DNA from: Gemmatimonadota bacterium
GTDB lineage: Bacteria; Gemmatimonadota; Gemmatimonadetes; Gemmatimonadales; Gemmatimonadaceae
Reading direction: 5' to 3'
Assembly (NCBI GenBank): GCA_040388625.1
Contig: JAZKBK010000006.1
Location: 482,702 to 546,701 of the forward strand
DNA: 64,000 bases
Position numbers and translations under genes: made by a program. Positions 61,422-64,000 of this stretch are shown here, in pieces; the stretch's first letter is position 1; each line of letters begins with the position of its first letter. Under the pieces are notes generated by a model. It did not search any database and was not told the DNA's origin. It was given only the letters and a program-made list of their open reading frames with translations.

Positions 61422-62533
61422 GCGAGCCTCGGCTTGAAACTGCGCACAGCCGCTATCAGCAGCACGGCGAGCATGACGGTGAGTACCGCAAGTTCCTTCC
61501 ACAGATAGGTGAAACCCACACCCTTCAGCATGATCCCGCGCGCGATCACGATGAACCAGCGCGCTGGAACGACGTACGTCACCATGCGCAGCCACGCCGG
61601 AAGGCTGGCTATCGGGAATATCATCCCGGACAGCAACGCGTTCGGCAGCATGGTTCCAGCGAGCGCTGCAAGCATCGCCGCGCGCTGGGACGGTGCCAAC
61701 GCGGCGATAAGCACTCCAAGAGACAGGCCCACCATCGAATAGAGAACGCTGGCCGATAGCAGCAGCGTCAGGCTTCCCCGGAACGGGACATGGAATACCG
61801 CCCACGCCGCCAGCAGTGCAGTCGCGACGTTGCCAAGCGCCAGCAGCAGATACGGCATTACCTTGCCGAGTATGATCTGCCACGGGTGAAGCGGCGATAC
61901 CAGCAATATTTCAAGCGTGCCGCGCTCCTTCTCGCGCGACAGCGATATGGACGTCATGAGCGCCGTGATGAGCGTCAGTACCAGTGCGATGAGCCCGGGC
62001 ACGAACAGATTCACGCTCTCCAGCGTCGGGTTGAATCGCATTCGCAGCTGCGGAACTATCCGAACCGCCTGCCCCGTGGCGCCGATTTCCGCCTGGTAGC
62101 TGGTGATCACAGCGGTCGCGTACGCGGCCATAGTGCTTCCGGTATTGGGGTCGGACGCATCGCCGATCAACAGCAGGCGGGTTGGCACGCCCTGGGATAG
62201 CGATTCTGCGAACCGCGGCGGAAACGCCAGCGCAAGGTCGGCATCTCCGCGACGAAACAATGGCTCCAGCAGATCCAGCGTCTGCGATGTTGCCACGATT
62301 TCAAACCGTGGATTGCCCGCGAACCGATTGCGCAGGGCAATCGTCGCGTAGTCGGGCGTCGGATCGACCACGACGAGGCGCACATCACTGATGTCATTCC
62401 GCAACGCGTAGCCGAACAACACCACCATCGCCAGCGGGAGCAACAACAGGATCGTCAGCGTCTGCCGATCACGAAGGATGTGCCGCATCTCCTTGATGAT
62501 GAATGCGTGCAGCGCTGATCTGCGGCCGGCCAT
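61418..62533 (-). CDS. ABC-2 type transporter permease (first permease)
   Basis: 371 residues with the same plan: HAFIIKEMRHILRDRQTLTI, large outer domain with VRLVVVDPTPDYATIALRNR, then SREKERGTLEILLVSPLHPW and ASLPAWLRMVTYVVPARWFI. Corresponds to the YbhS/YbhR pair of E. coli, whose partner YbhF has two ATPase domains; here these are separate genes. The start is six bases from the ATPase stop. Confidence 0.92.
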   Translation of the reverse strand: MAGRRSALHAFIIKEMRHILRDRQTLTILLLLPLAMVVLFGYALRNDISDVRLVVVDPTPDYATIALRNRFAGNPRFEIVATSQTLDLLEPLFRRGDADLALAFPPRFAESLSQGVPTRLLLIGDASDPNTGSTMAAYATAVITSYQAEIGATGQAVRIVPQLRMRFNPTLESVNLFVPGLIALVLTLITALMTSISLSREKERGTLEILLVSPLHPWQIILGKVMPYLLLALGNVATALLAAWAVFHVPFRGSLTLLLSASVLYSMVGLSLGVLIAALAPSQRAAMLAALAGTMLPNALLSGMIFPIASLPAWLRMVTYVVPARWFIVIARGIMLKGVGFTYLWKELAVLTVMLAVLLIAAVRSFKPRLA

Positions 62534-62539
62534 TTGAAT

Positions 62540-63289
62540 TCAGGCGGACTGAGGAGTCTGTACGCCTGCGGGACGTACCAGCCCCAGAAAGACCTCGTCC
62601 AGCGTTGCAGCGCCGAACTTCTGCTTCACTTCCGCCGGCGGCCCCATCGCCGCGATCCGCCCGTCCACCATTATCGAGATCCGATCGCAATACTCGGCCT
62701 CATCCAGATAGTGAGTCGTGACGAACACCGTCGTACCGCGCTCGGCGACAGTATAAATCATCTCCCAGAATTGCCTGCGCGTGATCGGATCGACACCGCC
62801 GGTTGGCTCGTCCAGAAAGACAACCGCAGGTTCGTGCAGCATTGCAACGGAGAACGCGAGCTTCTGCTTCCACCCCAGCGGCAGCGACTCGACGCGCTCA
62901 TCGCTCGAGCGTCCCAGTTGCAGTGTCCCGATCAATGCGTCGCCACGGTCGCGGACCTCCAAATCGGTCAGTCCGTAGATTCCGCCGTACAGGGTGATGT
63001 TCTCACGAACCGTGAGATCCTCGTACAACGAGAAGCGCTGGCTCATGTATCCGATGTGCCGCCGCACGTCGTCCGCATTGGTTGAAACATCGAATCCAGC
63101 CACGCTCGCCTGACCGGACGTCGGCGCCAGCAGACCGATCAGCATCTTTATCGCCGTCGTCTTCCCCGCTCCATTGGCGCCGAGGAAGCCGAACACTTCA
63201 CCCTGCCGCACTTCGAAGCTGATCGAGTCGACAGCGGTGAAGCTGCCGAAGCGCCGCGTCAGACTCCTTACGTCGATCGCCGTCGTCAT
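62540..63289 (-). CDS. ABC transporter ATPase (second)
   Basis: 249 residues. Walker A GANGAGKTTAIKML, Q-loop YMSQRFSLYEDLTV, a variant signature LPLGWKQK in place of LSGGQ, Walker B VVFLDEPTGGVDP, His switch VTTHY. Together with the upstream ATPase it would power the two permeases. The signature is unusual but common in the YbhF-type second domain. Starts with an ATGA overlap of the upstream ATPase stop. Confidence 0.93.
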   Translation of the reverse strand: MTTAIDVRSLTRRFGSFTAVDSISFEVRQGEVFGFLGANGAGKTTAIKMLIGLLAPTSGQASVAGFDVSTNADDVRRHIGYMSQRFSLYEDLTVRENITLYGGIYGLTDLEVRDRGDALIGTLQLGRSSDERVESLPLGWKQKLAFSVAMLHEPAVVFLDEPTGGVDPITRRQFWEMIYTVAERGTTVFVTTHYLDEAEYCDRISIMVDGRIAAMGPPAEVKQKFGAATLDEVFLGLVRPAGVQTPQSA

Positions 63290-64000
63290 GCAGCCGCCCG
63301 GACGACCGCTTCCGGCTGTCCCATCAACTCCATGAACGCATCCTCGACTCCAGCGGAGATCGGTTTCACGCGAACATCCGTGAATCCACTACCGGCGAGA
63401 TACGTGCGCAGCTCCGCCACGATATCATCCGTCGCCTTCCCGGTCCGCGCATCGCTGTAATGGACTTCATCTCCGAACGGATAGACCGATTTCGCATGCT
63501 GGTAGTCCCGGAGCGATTGGATCAGCTTGTGTCGCTCGTTTGCATGCACGGCGATCAGCGGATTCGGATATCGCGCCGCGATTGCCGCGGGAGCGTCCAC
63601 GGCAAGGATACGCCCTTGCTGAATCAGCCCGACCCGATCGCAGCGTGTCGCCTCGTCCATGTAAGCGGTCGATACGAGAATCGGCAGGCCCGATGTCTTG
63701 AGCGCGCCGAGCAGATCCCAGAATTCGCGTCGCGAGACCGCATCGACGCCAGTCGTCGGCTCGTCGAGAAAGAGAATCTCGGGGCGATGAACCAGCGCAC
63801 AGCAAAGCGCAAGCTTCTGCTTCATTCCACCGGACAGCGCGCCGGCGCGACGATCCTTGAACGGCTCTATCTGCTCGTAGATCGGTGCGATGATGGCGCG
63901 CCCTTCGTCGATGCTCGTACCAAACACCGAAGCGAAGAAGCTCAGATTCTCTTCGACACTCAGATCCGGATAAAGCGAGAACCTCCCGGGCATGTATCCG
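63286..64000 (-). CDS. ABC transporter ATPase (first), 5' end outside window
   Basis: About 238 C-terminal codons are visible and run off the window edge. GYMPGRFSLYPDLSVEENLS is the Q-loop; LSGGMKQKLALCCALVHRPE is the signature; LFLDEPTTGVDAVSRREFWD the Walker B. The Walker A lies outside the window. The C-terminal extension (HANERHKLIQSLRDYQHAKS, VGVEDAFMEL-like end) is the regulatory part seen in YbhF-type ATPases. First gene of the exporter operon that is visible here; an adaptor gene may precede it beyond the edge. Confidence 0.92.
   Translation of the reverse strand, partial: GYMPGRFSLYPDLSVEENLSFFASVFGTSIDEGRAIIAPIYEQIEPFKDRRAGALSGGMKQKLALCCALVHRPEILFLDEPTTGVDAVSRREFWDLLGALKTSGLPILVSTAYMDEATRCDRVGLIQQGRILAVDAPAAIAARYPNPLIAVHANERHKLIQSLRDYQHAKSVYPFGDEVHYSDARTGKATDDIVAELRTYLAGSGFTDVRVKPISAGVEDAFMELMGQPEAVVRAAA

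Noticed and set aside
61422-61883. N-terminal extension of the second permease reading frame
   Set aside because: It is antiparallel in frame to the first permease gene on the same strand and contains no membrane helix; the GTGA overlap at 61421 is the natural start.
1-64000. CRISPR array, prophage, integrase or insertion sequence
   Set aside because: No evenly spaced repeats, integrase or transposase genes were recognised on either strand; the only multi-copy DNA is the kinase duplicates, the 12-bp units and isolated inverted repeats.

Overview
The window is about 64 kb of GC-rich bacterial chromosome with tightly packed genes. It carries no rRNA, convincing tRNA, CRISPR array or complete insertion sequence. 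The content points to a Gemmatimonadota-like soil bacterium: an array of Ser/Thr kinases with C-terminal TolB/PD40 propellers, a membrane-bound BTAD-type regulator, many secreted metallopeptidases, a PEP-CTERM protein, DUF3494 ice-binding domains, and many GTG/TTG starts with 4-base overlaps. This assignment rests on gene content and style, not on a marker gene.

Layout. (1) 1-15.1 kb: five transmembrane Ser/Thr kinase-propeller genes, four on the minus strand and one divergent, interleaved with two paralogous small membrane proteins sharing an almost identical N-terminus. Kinase genes 1, 2 and 3 share stretches of exact DNA identity (167 and 170 bp), a gene-conversion signature. The first membrane-protein gene probably carries a one-base frameshift that hides an ATGA overlap with the next kinase. 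(2) 15.1-19 kb: an OmpA-type outer-membrane protein and two DUF3494 ice-binding-like proteins, one behind three Ig-like repeats and one with a PEP-CTERM tail. (3) 19-27.4 kb: PAP2 phosphatase, FMN reductase, GNAT, an internally deleted Rossmann-fold reductase remnant, small membrane proteins, a secreted amidohydrolase, an LLM oxidoreductase, and a DUF3311/sodium:solute symporter pair. (4) 27.5-32.2 kb: membrane-bound BTAD/TPR regulator, then an NRAMP-like transporter lacking canonical metal-site motifs, in an operon with two small PRC-barrel-like proteins. (5) 32.3-37.4 kb: a defence island with a single-chain type IIL (MmeI-like) restriction-modification enzyme whose middle is AT-richer than its flanks, a VapBC-like toxin-antitoxin pair, and an autoregulated-looking ArsR/SRPBCC operon. 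(6) 37.6-47.5 kb: DAACS symporter, tandem M42 aminopeptidase with a degenerate first half, MacB-like permease, NarL-type two-component pair, and an active/inactive M16 peptidase pair. (7) 47.6-56.7 kb: cobalamin-binding-like protein, Ada/AraC/AlkA fusion divergent from a DinB-like protein across an inverted repeat, aldo/keto reductase, CPA1 antiporter, Dps, a secreted unknown and a PQQ-type propeller lipoprotein. (8) 56.7-64 kb: a minus-strand run with a split ABC-2 exporter (two ATPases, two permeases), then a UBP zinc finger, DUF5996, PPOX-like and phospholipase D/cardiolipin synthase genes.

The most system-like element is the kinase array with its repeated membrane protein partner. Its architecture is typical of the group, but the pairing, the mosaic identity and the hidden ATGA coupling suggest a co-evolving signalling module whose role cannot be read from sequence alone. 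All family names come from motif recognition; no database search was run.
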